Shown: one piece after another, positions 10,603-21,967 of the stretch
Position numbering within the stretch: position 1 is the stretch's first letter
How the letters are laid out: each line of letters begins with the position of its first letter
Source: Marvania coccoides
Taxonomy: Eukaryota > Chlorophyta > Trebouxiophyceae > Chlorellales > Chlorellaceae
Assembly (NCBI GenBank): GCA_963854735.1
Contig: OY978104.1
Span: 1,240,001-1,304,000, forward strand
Direction of reading: 5' to 3'
DNA length: 64,000 nt
Program-made: the position numbers and the translations under genes
Notes under the pieces: generated by a model
Seen by the model: the letters and a program-made list of their open reading frames with translations, nothing else
Database searches by the model: none
What the model was told of the DNA's origin: nothing

Positions 10603-12246
10603 TGGTGGAAGACATAGCAAAGAGCTTGGCATCAAAAACAACTCGCGCGCAGGATGTGACACAGCAGTACTTGGATCGAGCTGAGCAATTGGATGCGTTA
10701 CTAGGTAGCTTCATCACAGTGGACCGAGAAGGCGCAATGCAGCAGGTGGGTTTTCAAATCTGAGTTTACATGCGTGTCTTCATATGGTGCTAATTTTGCT
10801 GCATGTCCATGCTGTTCTACTGCCTCAGGCTGCAGATATCGATGCCAGGCTTCAAAATGGCGAGCAGGTCGGCCCCCTCGCTGGGGTACCCATCGCTGTG
10901 AAGGCAAGTTTCTTGCCCGCTTTGCAATGATGAACTCTAGTATCAGCTCACTACAACGTCGTGTACCTGCATTTCAGGATAACATCTGCACCCGGAGACT
11001 CCAGACCACCGCCGGTTCCCGCATCCTCCAGGGCTACGTCCCTCCCTACGACGCCACAGCCGTGGCCCGCCTGCGCGCTGCCGGCGCTGTGATCGTGGGC
11101 AAGACCAACATGGACGAGTTTGGCATGGGCAGCTCCACTGAAAATTCGGGGTACCACGCCACGCGCAACCCCTGGGACCTGGATCGCGTGCCTGGGGGGT
11201 CCTCTGGGGGGTCGGCGGCAGCGGTGGCGGCGGGGCAGTGCGTCGCCTCCCTGGGCAGCGACACCGGCGGCAGCATCCGGCAGCCAGCCCACTTTTGTGG
11301 GGTCGTAGGGGTGAAGCCCACCTACGGCCGGGTGTCTCGCAACGGCCTGGTTGCCTACGCATCGTCTCTTGACGTTATCGGCCCCATGGCGCACACAGTG
11401 GCTGACGCGGCAGCAGTGCTGGCAGCCATTGCAGGGCCAGACCCCAGCGACGCCACGTGCAGCGGTCACAGCGCAGCCGGGCTTTTGTTCGACCTCCCCG
11501 CAGCTGCTTCCCTCTCCAGTGCTCCGCTCGCTGGGAGAAGGCTGGGGCTGATCAAGGAGACCAGCGGGGAAGGAGTGCACGCGGGGGTAGATGCAGCCGT
11601 GCATGCCGCCGCCGCGCACTTTGAGTCCCTTGGCGCTGTGGTTGAGGAGGTGTCGCTGCCGGTGTTTGCGCTGGGGCTGCCTGCCTACTACGTCATCGCC
11701 CTCAGCGAGGCGTCCAGCAATCTCTCTCGGTACGACGGGGTGCGGTACGGCCAGCGCGCCCCCGACGCCGCTGACCTGCGTGAGATGTACGCTGCGTCAC
11801 GCTCTGTGCTGGGCGGGGAGGTGAGAAGACGCATCCTTATGGGCACGTACGCGCTTTCCGCTGGCTACTACGACGCCTACTACAAGCGCGCGCAGCAGGT
11901 GCGCACCCTGGTGGCCAGGGAGATGGGCGATGCGCTGCGCAAGTACGATGCGCTGCTGTGCCCTGCCGCGCCCACCCCCGCCTACCGCCTGGGCGAGAAG
12001 TCTGCAGACCCGCTGGCCATGTACAAGGGGGACCTGATGACGGTGAACGTCAACCTGGCTGGGCTGCCTGCTGTGACGCTGCCCTGCGGGTTTGTGGAGG
12101 AGGGTGGGTCGCGGCTGCCAGTGGGGCTGCAGATGGTGGGCAGGGCGTTTGGGGAGGCGGACCTGCTGGCGCTGGCGCACGTGTACGAGCAGACAGCTGG
12201 TGTAGCAGAACAGGCACGAAACCCCGCAGCGCTGGTAGCGCTCTGA
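10479..12246 (+). CDS. gatA: Glutamyl-tRNA(Gln) amidotransferase subunit A, organellar
   Basis: GatA of the GatCAB complex transamidates Glu-tRNA(Gln) in plastids and mitochondria. Exons 10479-10745, 10829-10903 and 10978-12246 give 536 residues. The first exon holds a presequence (MKLGQRALPRNAALL) and a polyserine run coded by (AGC)n. Exon 2 ends GVPIAVK and exon 3 begins DNICT. This joins the universal VKDN block and supplies catalytic Lys114. The amidase signature follows: GGSSGGSA (187-194) and SDTGGSIR (208-215), giving the Ser-cisSer-Lys triad. The second intron (10904-10977) starts with GC (AAG|GCAAGT) and ends TTTCAG; no GT donor keeps the frame. Length and C-terminus are normal for the family. 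The start was chosen as the ATG before the presequence. Confidence 0.93.
10571..10600 (+). repeat. (CAG)10 microsatellite coding for polyserine
   Basis: Ten perfect CAG/AGC triplets inside gatA exon 1, read in the AGC frame as serine. They lie in the presequence, where length changes should be tolerated. Confidence 0.9.
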
Positions 12247-12376
12247 TGCGATGCTATCCTGATATATATGTTATTGCTGTTAAAAGCATATCTTCGTCAA
12301 AAAACGTGTGTAAAGAGCCAACGCATTGTATTTTCAGAATACAGTTGAAAACTAGCTGCATGTACTACGCCTTGCA

Positions 12377-14719
12377 TCACATCACAGCGCAGCACTTGCA
12401 GCATCCGCCCCCACCCTGATGTTCGCTCGGCGCCAACGACGAGTCCCGCTCATCCAAAGTCGCCTGCTGCGCCTGCAACACCGTGTCCATGGCCTTCTCC
12501 AGCGCTGCAACGCGGGTGAGCAGCGTGCCCTGGCCCACGCCGCGGCTGGGCGGCGACTCAAAGCGCTGCCGCAGCGGCCTCTCTGCTTGGGGCAGCCGGT
12601 CCTCCAGCGCACGCACCCGCGCCAAAATGGATATCTGAGCGGCAGCAGCGGCAGGTATTGCCCCTGCTGCCCCCACCTTGCGCACTCGAAATTATGATAA
12701 ATTTAGCTTCAATCTCTTGGAAGAGTAAAGAATTAAACTACAACTACATCCACCGTGTTGTGTCTCTCACCTTGCTGACTGCTGGCGACTCTGGGTAGCT
12801 CTCCCCGTCGCTGCTGACCCCCACTGGCCCAGCCACTGCTGGCCCAGCCACCGCCAGCCTTGACATGGCCACGTGGGGCTGCGGCGGCAGTGGGCCCGAC
12901 ACCCTCGACACAGACCCCGCGTCCGAGTAGTACTGCTCGCCCACGCTTTCTTCAGCACTCATGTCTGCGTGTTTTCAAAGGAGACACGAAAATGGAGTTG
13001 AATTATATTACCATCAGTCAAATACTAGAAATTAGTAGTTAATGCTAAAACGTAATATTGAAGTAACTCACAGGCCGAGGTCATCGAGGACATGCGCCGG
13101 GCTATTGCGTCCTGGAACTCGTCGTCCTGCTCTCGGTCTGTCTCTGTGACGCTGCCGCCCTCAACGCCACCGCTGGCCGCCGTCCAAGCCTCAAAATCGC
13201 TCGGCACCGCGCCGTTGGCACTGCTCAGCAACGTCACCTCCCCACCGGTGGTGCTGGCGGTTGGTTGACGCTCCGCCCCACCTGCCGCCGCTCCCACCTC
13301 TGCCAGATTGGGCGCCAGCGGTGTCGCCGGCTTGCCCGCCCTCCTCGCCCTCTCCCTCTCAATCTCCTCCACCAGCGCGCGGTCGTGCCACGGCCCCAGG
13401 TCGTCCACCAGCGACCCCTGGCTGTGCCCCCCCAGGTACTGCGGGATGTTTTCTGGGTCAACCCACCGCACCAGCTCCTTCATGTAGTCGCTAGGGCACA
13501 CCTCGATCTTGGCCTGGGTGCGCGCGTCCAGCATGGGTTTGACTATGGCCCAGATGGCCCTGAACACGGTGGGTGCGTTGATGATGAGCGTCTTCCCCAG
13601 CGTCTCTGGGTAGTTGTCCTGGTCGGTGCGGGTGATGCGACCAAGGATGCGCTTCACGTCGCCGCTCAAGTGGCGCAGCCCCACACCCTTGAGGTCCATC
13701 ACCGCCAGGGTCTGGCTGACGTGGCGCCCAGCCACCAGCGAGCACGCTGGGAATATGTAGCGCAGCGCCCGCTCGTACTCCTGCACGTGGAACCGCACCA
13801 TGCGGTCCTCGGTGGTCACCTCAGCCAGCGCCTTGACGTTGATGGACCCAAGGTGCTGGATGTAGACGGGGCGCCCCAGGCGGTCGGTCTTGTGGTAGCC
13901 CTGGGGGTAGAGCGACAGGAAGGCGTCGCGCTCCTGCCAAACATTAAAAGAAGGTGGTAGGTGGGTAAAAACGTTAATATATCGGGGAGACTTGAGTAGT
14001 TACAGAATACTACAAGTACAAGGAGCACAGCACGCCTGAACTCAAGACACCACCATTGACCATTGACCATACTAATTATAGTCTGTCGGCACTCACATGG
14101 AAGTGAAAGTCGTCCTGGATTGTGTCGATCCCCATCTCTTTCCTCCACTTGAAGTGCGCCATGAACATCTCCTTGGCGCGCTTCAGGTCGTGCTGCCGGG
14201 CGCGCAGGAAGCGGCGCAGGTAGTACTTGTCTGATGAAAATGAAACGAGGGGAAGCGGGGGAAATAATGGTCAACGCCACCACTCTTGCTAATAAAATAT
14301 GCACTGCCCCGAACTAATACTCACCGAAATCGGGCTGCAGCGGCCCTAATTCCGCCTCGATGGCTGCCCTGTACTCCACCAGTAGGGCCTCCTGCAAATG
14401 AAAAAAGGGGGGAAATATATGCAGCCAAATGCAAGTGAGACACGTGAACACAAAACATCCTCAGCAAGACGACCCATTAAGGACCCACCTCTCGGTCCCT
14501 GGTGATACCCCACTCCTTCAGAAAGTCCTCCTCCGAGAGCTCCAGGCCTGGGAGCCCGGGGGGTGGCTTGAGCGTCCCCCGCTGGCGACGCCGGTGAGAG
14601 GTGGGACTGGCCAGGGCGCGCTCTGTTCCTGACGCACTGCCAGCCTCGTCATCCCGTGATCTTCTTCTCGGCGACAGAGCTCTCGCAGCCCCCTTCACCT
14701 TGCGTGAAGCCCCTTTCAT
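12377..14719 (-). CDS. Sec14-like phosphatidylinositol-transfer protein with C-terminal CaaX box
   Basis: Six exons (14719-14489, 14391-14325, 14230-14097, 13933-13072, 12964-12771, 12676-12377) give about 595 residues. All five introns are GT-AG. Exons 2-3 carry the CRAL-TRIO-N helix bundle (YYLRRFLRARQHDLKRA). Exon 4 holds the lipid-binding CRAL-TRIO fold (YPQGYHKTDRLGRPVYIQHL, VMDLKGVG, LIINAPTVFRAIW). A low-complexity linker, then heptad-like segments (RVRALEDRL, RVAALEKAM), lead to the end CCKCCAVM. CAVM fits the CaaX prenylation rule, with Met favouring farnesylation, and neighbouring cysteines could be palmitoylated. By family it exchanges PI and PC at Golgi or plasma membranes. The acceptor of the last exon could be a few codons later. 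The TTG upstream of 14719 is not used as a start. Confidence 0.85.
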
Positions 14720-15176
14720 AAATGTATGATTTTGTGGGTGGGTATTCAGGGAGTTGGGAGTGGTTGCTTGGCCAGGGAAGGTCAAATTCTCTGGAGGTGT
14801 ACAATTAAACGTATTGCGCCCGCCGCATAAGTTCGATTACTCAGCGAAAAGGGGATTGTTTGATTTATATGCGCCCCCTAAAAAGTGAAGCAAGGAGGGA
14901 AATGGTTGCGGCTGACTTAAAGAAATAGGTTGCCTGATCTGAAATATAATTTTGAAACCCGCTGATGAGCCTCAGCCTCTGAGCATTGAAATAATTTTGA
15001 GTAGGAGAGTCAACGAACGTCTGCTTCGGCTGGGGAAAACGGGTGTTCATTTCAAATAAAATTGCACAGCGCTTTGAACCCTTGTAGAATTGATAGGCAT
15101 GCAAAGCGGTGCTGCCGGTGTGCAAATTATTTTTTCAATTACCTTTTTTGTTTTACAACAGTGATCTGGCACCCAA
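14720..15176. promoter_or_regulatory. Divergent intergenic region between SEC14-like and TMEM50-like genes
   Basis: A 457-bp spacer that must contain both 5'UTRs and promoters. No TATA box stands out. No coding sequence is seen. Confidence 0.4.
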
Positions 15177-15974
15177 ATGCGGAGCTTTGCTGATTGGTTC
15201 ATCCATGGGGATGTCAACTGGGAATTTCTCTCGCTGAATTTCCGCAAGTGGGGCCCAGTGGTGTCAGGAGCACTTTTCGGCGCAGGTGAGGCGAGCTTGT
15301 CAGGAGGGTGGTTTGGCGACTTCTCAGGGATCACAACTGCTGGCTGTCACTTCCCAAGCTTTACAGCGCGCCCCCCTCCCCCCCCCCCCCTTCTTCATGC
15401 TTTTTGCTCTTGCCCGCAGCTTGGTATGTCTGGGCAGACGCTCTGGTGTACGAAAGGGTCAGCGAATCCGCAACTCCGCCGTTCAAGTACCACTGGCCCG
15501 GCATCATCGCCACCCTGGCCCTCATTCTCATCAACCTGCTTAGCAGAGACGACTTGACCGAAATCAGCGAGGGAGGGGACCCAGACATGGACGTGAGGAT
15601 CATTGCTGTTGAATACAAGCGAAATATTGCGTATATATACAATACATGTGGGCATACGTTGGTTTAATGCGCTGCCATTTTGCTGCAGACGCGCGCCAGG
15701 GCGTGGCTGCTTTTCAGCTTCCTACTAGCGTTTGGAGCAGTTGCAGGCAGCATAGCGGTGCTGGTGGCGTGCTCGCAGGCCCAACAATTTGTCGCAATAG
15801 GAGTGGTGAGTTTTAAAATTGCGTAGAATAAGGAATGTGTCTAATAATTCTCACTGTGTGCTTTATTTTTTCCTGCAGGGCTCCGTCACACAATGTGGCC
15901 TCATTCTGGCATCGTCACTGCTGCTATGGGCCTTTAGAACTGAGGGGGATAGCGGAGGCTACTCGTATTTCTGA
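15177..15974 (+). CDS. TMEM50/Vps68-like small membrane protein (UPF0220)
   Basis: Four exons (15177-15285, 15420-15592, 15689-15805, 15879-15974), all with GT-AG introns in perfect phase, give 164 residues. This is the usual length of the TMEM50 family. Four hydrophobic segments are visible: VSGALFGAGAWYVWADALVY, GIIATLALILINLL, WLLFSFLLAFGAVAGSIAVL and GLILASSLLLWAF. WYVWADA and KYHWPGIIATLALILIN match the conserved W-DA and H-G-hATxA-hhhIN blocks. Family members sit in ER, endosomal or vacuolar membranes; yeast Vps68 works with Vps55 in endosome-to-vacuole traffic. Intron 1 has a long C tract just before its acceptor. Its stop lies only 64 bp from the convergent PRP38 stop. Confidence 0.85.
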
Positions 15975-16038
15975 TTTACGACTTTCTTTCATTCATGTAA
16001 AAATGGCAAAATAAAATGAACGCCGCCTTTGGATTTAT

Positions 16039-17564
16039 TCAGTACATGTCACGCAAGTGCGCCGCGGTCTGCACCGGCGCTGACACGGGACGCTCCTTGA
16101 ACACGTCCCTGGCGTCGCGCCCTCCTTCCCCGCCGCCGCCTCCTCCACGGGAGGGAGAGCGGGAATGCGAACGCCGCCGCCTGCTGCTGGCATCATCGCG
16201 CCTGCGATTATAATCGTCATCACGCCTCCGGGAGTCACGACCATCGTTGTAGTGCCGCCCTCCGCGGTCCCTGCTCCTGCTGCGATCTCGTCCGCGGCCG
16301 TAGTCCCGGCGATCGCGAGATCTTGAACGGGAGCGGTGCCTGCCCCTGTCTCTGCTGTCCCAGGTGTCCCTGCCCCCACCCTTGCTCCTGCCTCTGTCTG
16401 ACGACCTTGACCTGCGCCGCTTCCCCTTCTTGTCAAGATCAAGATCGGCGCCCATGCCGCGACCAACTTCGCGCGCTCCAGCACGGTTGGGCGCCCGCTG
16501 CCCCATCGCCACCGACAGCGATGCCTTGACCGACGCCGGCCTTCTGCTGCCATCGTCCACGCCGCGCCTGTCGCCCCCTCCCTGCCCGCCGTTGCCCACC
16601 GCTTTGGTGGGGAGGCCCATGGACTGCAGCTCCGCCTTGATGGCATCGCTTACGGTCTTGGGGATGCGCGGGAAGATGGTCTCGAAGTAGTACTGCAGGC
16701 GAGAAATAGCAAACAATAATATATATGAAAACGGCGTTCATTGGGAGGAGCGAGAGAAGGCAAAAGCAGAATCAATGTACCCTCTACGAATGCAGGGCGT
16801 CCACTTCAAAGTCAAACAAGATGCACAGTCAACTGACCTGCAGCACGGGAACAAAAAAGAGCTGTTCAGCCGAGGCTCAAGGAGGCGCGTCTCGAGGAGG
16901 GCCGCCTCGAGAAAACGATATTATTATATTATGTGCAAGGACTCACCTGGTCGAGAAGGATATCCCTGGCAAAGTCGCCGATGGTGATTTCCTTGCCAAA
17001 AGATCCTGAGCTGGGGCTGAACCTCTGCAATGAGCACACAGACTGAGCATCAGAAACTGCTTTTAATACTGACCGAGGGAATTTGCACAAATAAATTTAA
17101 ACCTTTCTTCAACCTCACCTCCGAGTCTCTCATGTACTTTTTAAACCAGCTCCACAGCTCCCTGGGGTTGCAACAGTACCGCAGGTACAGGAATCCCACC
17201 GCCCTGATGTAGGGCGAGTCTGCGTGGTCCAGCATCTCACGCACCTCACGGGGGGCGGGCTTCAGCTCGCCAAGGCGGTACAGAAGGCAGAAAGCGGAGG
17301 ACGGGCCACGGGCGTTGCCGGAAAGCCAGGGCTCTACATTGTCCACCCTGCAAGAAGGTTGAGCGAGCTGGTGAGACTCGACGGCGTCCAAAAAAATGAA
17401 ATTCCAGGGCAAATCCCACAAACTCACGTCTCGTAAATTTCGTCGATAGCCTCATGCGTGTTCTCCAGATCAAAGGCCTTTTTGATGTAGTAGGGCGAGG
17501 TCTTGATGTTTTGCACCAAGACAGATTCCAAATTGTAGGTGGTCGCGTTGCCGTGCTGCTCCAT
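16039..17564 (-). CDS. PRP38: Pre-mRNA-splicing factor PRP38
   Basis: Four exons (17564-17428, 17347-17119, 17024-16947, 16692-16039) give 365 residues. The N-terminal PRP38 domain is complete. It includes YNLESVLVQNIKTSPYYIKK, DNVEPWLSGNARGPSSAFCL, SPYIRAVGFLYLRYCCNP, ITIGDFARDILLDQ and YYFETIFPRIP. The C-terminal ~150 residues form an Arg-Ser/Arg-Asp-rich tail (RSRSRSRDRRDYGRGRDRSR) typical of metazoan and plant PRP38B-type proteins but absent from yeast Prp38. The role known for the family is in the U4/U6.U5 tri-snRNP, where it is needed for spliceosome activation in the nucleus. The protein ends VQTAAHLRDMY. Its 3' end meets the TMEM50-like gene tail to tail. Confidence 0.92.
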
Positions 17565-18441
17565 TATTTCGACGCTTCACCACGCCACGGAAGCTAAGAC
17601 GCCGCTGCTGAACACCCCTGTGCGATGCTCCACCTTTTTGTAAAAGCAGATGATGAACGTTTTATTCAGATATTGCAAAAAATCGCACACGCGAGGCAGC
17701 TAAATATGTGCGTCAATGGAAATGAATATGTTTGATGCAGTGCATATACAAATAAATTGAATAAACAGCGACCGAGGGAAGAGCATTTTTTCTTTTGGCA
17801 GCAAATGCCAGCATGGGCCTGATAGCTCATATGTTCGGCAAGCATGGGGCTGCGGCATCAGCACAGGGCGTCCTCAAATCGTAGATTTACTATAAAAAGC
17901 AAAACACGCGGGCAATACTTCTCTCAGACACCCCAAAACTTGGGAGGAAGAAGGCCAGTGAAGCTTTTTTTTTTTATTGGCCTAGGCTTTGCCTGCAGCT
18001 CGGCCCTCGCACAGTAAAATTTATCTCATTAAAATTCCTAGACAATTAAGCGCTCTGCGTGGCTCAATCGGCCTTTCGTCGATCGTCCCACCAAGCGTGA
18101 GGGAACAGAAAATTAAATCCATTCTCCCCTGCACCATATCTCCCTCGCCACAGGCTTTTAAGGAATAGGGCAGCGATTCCAGTGACTTGGGTGAGGCAAG
18201 CGGGGCGGGGATTCCTGCATTTTTTGGAGTGAATAAAATTCGAAAGCCAGGTCTATTATATCGTTATTACTCGGGGTTTTGGCCCTTGATAGCTGTGCCG
18301 CACGATCATTCATACTTTTCATTCTGATGAAACTTCGCAGGGAGCGCTGTTTGGCAAAGTTGCCTCCTAAAGTGTAGTCGGCCCCGCTGCGACTGGCGGC
18401 CTGCAGTGGGCCTCCAATTCTCGCGAAAAGGCGCCTCCAGA
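17565..18441. promoter_or_regulatory. Divergent intergenic region between PRP38 and DYRK genes
   Basis: An 877-bp spacer. No protein-coding motif was found. A T9 run occurs near 17967. Part of 18300-18441 is GC-rich and probably belongs to the 5'UTR of the kinase gene. Confidence 0.4.
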
Positions 18442-20966
18442 ATGTATGATCTGTGGTACAACCAGCCTGGTGAGCTGCGGTCTCCCAGGCGCACCACCCC
18501 TTCACCCCATGCTGACGACGACGAGGGCAGGAATTCTGGCGGCAAAACCAAGGCTTGCCGCCACGATCACGCCCAAAACAGCCCCAGGTCCCAGCGCCAC
18601 CATGCTCCCACGAATATCTTCCCAGACAGCCAGCAGCAGCAGCAGCGCCATGAGCTGAATGCGCCACCGTTGCACGTGCGCATGGCTCGCCCCACCGGAG
18701 CATCTGAATCTGCCGATCAAGAGAGCGCTGCACAGCAGACGACGCTGACCCCACTGGCGGCAAGGCTGCTCTTGAGCTCCATGCCTTTACCCAGCGCCAA
18801 CCCGCCAGCTGCACAGTACGCAAGCGTGGCAGCAGTGAAGGGAGGCTCTGGACGCTCGGCTGTGGCCGCCGCCTACCCTGTGGGTCCACTAGGCCAGCAC
18901 GCCGTGAAAGACCGCCTCTTTGGCAGCAGAGTGGCTTCCAGTCGCCCGGCAGTGGGGCCGCTGCCCACGCATGTCTCTTCCGATGTCGGCCACATCCAGG
19001 CGCGATATCCTGCCCAAACCACTTATGGAGCTGGTGCCTGGACGCGGGCATATGGGGCGACGCTCGCGGCTGCTGCGACTACGGCTGCGGCTCCGCCAGC
19101 TCCCAGGGGGGCAGCGCCAAATTCCGGCGCAGGATCAGCTACAGTGGGACACCCCCACCCGTACCCCTATCAGCACCATGCTGTGCCGCCCTACCAGCCT
19201 ACTTGGATGCAGCAGGCCCAGCGGAATGCGCAGCAGCATGCCCCCGCCCCTCCTGCAGCGCCTACCAACAACCCCTACCCTCTTCGCAGCAAGGCATCGC
19301 CATCGATCCCTGGGCATGCGCAGTCTCTGGACCCCGTGACCCCACCGCTGGTGTTCCAGCAGCTAAGGGCGGTGCTGCCTCGCCCAGCGCTGCGCAGCGG
19401 CATGACCCCTGCAACCGCGCTGCGTACCCTGGGCCGCCTGCTCACTCCCTACGAAAAGTCTGAGGTGCTCGGCTACCCGGACGTGTGGTATGTGGGGCGC
19501 ACCGGGGTGAGAAAAATCAACGGCAGCGCGCACAACGGGCAGCCAAACTTCGGGTACGATGACGCGCGCGGGGACTACCAGGTATGGACGGCGATTCATT
19601 AAAATTTAAAAATATTTGAATTGGATTTCAGGTTACATATTTTATCCTTTCCCTGCATGAATTGAAAATGAAAGCTCCATTTTTTTTTAAACAAAAATTT
19701 CCCCTTACTTTTTTTCTTTTCCTGAATTTCCCCCAAAGATTACTCTGGGCGACCACATCGGGTACCGCTACGAGATCATGGGCCCGCTGGGCCGCGGATC
19801 CTTCGGCCAAGTGCTCAAGTGCCACGATCACGCCACTGGCACCACGCTTGCACTGAAAATCATCCGCAACAAGAAGCGGTTCCAGCAGCAGGCCCACATT
19901 GAGTCGTCAATCCTCACCAACATGGCATCTCGCGACCCTGGGGGGCAGTTGGGCGTCGTGCGCATGGTGGACTCCTTTGCCTTCCGCGCCCACCTCTGCA
20001 TAACCTTTGAGCTACTGGGGCCCAACCTGTACGAACAAATCAAGGCTGGGGGGTTTGCCGGATTCCCCCTGCCGTTTGTGCGCCACGTGGCCTCCCAGGT
20101 GCTGCGCACGCTGACCTTCCTGCGCAGCATCGATCTCGTGCACTGCGACGTAAAACCCGAAAACATCCTGCTCACCTCCCTCGGCTCCTCCACCGTCAAA
20201 TTGATCGATTTTGGCAGCGCGTGCTACTCCGACCAGCGCGTGTACACCTACATCCAGAGCAGGTTCTACCGCGCCCCCGAGGTCATCCTGGGGCTGCCCT
20301 ACGGCTGCCCTGTGGACGTGTGGAGCCTTGCGCTGGTACTGGTGGAGCTGGTGACGGGGCAGCCGCTGTTTCCGGGGGAGGATGAGGTGGAGCAGATGGC
20401 GTGCATCTGCGAGATTCTGGGCAACCCGCCGGTCAGCATGGTCAGCGGAGCACCGCGGGGCGGCAAGTTTTTCGACACAAGTAAGGAATGCCGATATAAA
20501 TATGCAGGAATTCGCTGCATTTTGAATCGATTGTTATTAGCATTATCATTACTTACTTTCCCTGTTGTGCAGCCACGGGCGTGCCAGAGCTGCGCATGAA
20601 GGTCAACTCGCATGGGTGCCTGCACTACCCAGGCAGGATGACGCTGGAACAGGCGCTGAACGGGCGTGGGACTCGCGCATTCGTGGACCTTGTCAAGGTG
20701 GGTTTGAGGCATTCTTCCTATTTATGCAAAAATTTTATTTAATTATCTCATGCATAGTCGCTGTATGTATCCTCCAGAGGTGCCTTCACTGGGACCCTGC
20801 CGCAAGGCCCACTCCAGAACAGCTGATGCAGCACGAGTGGGTGCGTGGTGAGGCTGCGCGGCAGGTCAGCAACAATCAAGATGATGGCGCGCCTCCGAAG
20901 CCGCCGCCTCGCAGGTACGGCCCTCTGGGCGCCGCAGCAGCTGCTCTAGGACTAATCGTTACGTAG
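18442..20966 (+). CDS. DYRK-family dual-specificity protein kinase
   Basis: Four exons (18442-19581, 19739-20480, 20573-20697, 20778-20966) give 731 residues. The first 370 residues are Pro/Gln/Ala-rich and disordered. The DH-box typical of class 2 DYRKs (GYDDARGDYQ) spans exon 1 into DHIGYRYEI. The kinase core has the Gly loop (GPLGRGSFGQV), Lys420 (LALKII), HCDVKPEN with Asp517, DFG (537-539) and the DYRK activation-loop signature QRVYTYIQSRFYRAPEVILG. In DYRKs the second Tyr of YTY autophosphorylates during translation. The final exon closes the C-lobe (RCLHWDPAARPTPEQLMQH). The upstream GTG in frame is not used as a start. Substrates and pathway are unknown. Confidence 0.93.
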
Positions 20967-21967
20967 AAAAATTAGATCGAGGTAGTAGAGTGCCACATTT
21001 AGTGTGTATAGTCTTCATGCATCGAAACCTTTGCATCACAACGCAGCTGCTAAAAAAAGCATTCTGCGCAATTTAATGTCCCCCAGCAGCAGTCAAATGA
21101 TCAATTCATAATTATCTGTGCATTGTCAATGTGACCCAGCCGCAAAATTTTGCAAATAAGCGCGTGCTCACCCATAAAAAAACATACATCGAAGCTGGTC
21201 GAAGTGTTGCATTTAAATTTTCGCGAATGGTTACCCCTGCCATAAGAAGACCGGCCGGCGTTTGCGTCGGACTTCGGTTGGGTTTTCTGCTTCCAAAAGA
21301 AGAATACCATTCGATTCTGCTGAGCGAGCCAGCCTCCAAGACAGCGGTCTCTCAACTCAACGGCAGACAAATCAGAATGCCCTCCTTGGAAATTCCCAGA
21401 TAAGCCTGCCACCGCTCGATCTTCCAAAAAAACCCCAGGTGATGTGAAAAAAAAAAAAAAAAAAAAAAAAAGAAACCTTTCTGAAGGGAGGAAACTTTCC
21501 AGGGAAGACACCACCACCTTGCACGGCAAAGTTGTTTACTTACATATTACAAACCAGTAATTTTTTCAAGCGCTTGCCAAATGTGTTCTTAGATTGGCGA
21601 TTCGCACAGGTGCGCTGATCATGGCTTGCAAACCTCTCTGTTTGGAAATAATCATCGAAAATTGTACTTACGATGTTGCTGTTCCTTGGTCTCGGTATTT
21701 GATCCATTTCATTTAGATTATACATGGTGAAAACACTGTGCCCTTTTAAGGCCCTTTTTTACCTACAGGTTTTGTCACCAAGATCCCATTATTTTTGTCT
21801 TTGCCACAGGAGAGTAATCTGTGCCCGCTCGTCCACCACTGCGAGGATCTCTATTCCCCACTTCAATGATTTCCTCAGCATTCGGCAAGTAGCGCCTGAT
21901 CCTCTGACTACCTGACTTCCCCTCTTTCCAAGTTCCACCGCCCGTCCCGCTGCGTGCTTTTCTCGCC
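20967..21967. other. Intergenic, no gene; contains an A25 tract
   Basis: Holds the kinase 3'UTR and the promoter side of the next gene. A run of 25 A residues lies at 21447-21471 on the plus strand. It could be a microsatellite or the scar of a retroposed transcript; I see no target duplication. Short frames on both strands have no family motifs. Confidence 0.45.

Noticed and set aside
10951..11619. Long antisense open frame (222 codons) opposite gatA
   Set aside because: Shadow of GC-rich gatA codons; no motifs, and gatA itself is certain.
15361..15400. C-rich tract in the TMEM50 intron as a regulatory motif
   Set aside because: Sits where a polypyrimidine tract is expected before the acceptor.
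21447..21471. A25 tract as the poly(A) tail of a retrogene
   Set aside because: No coding sequence or target duplication upstream; kept only as a note.
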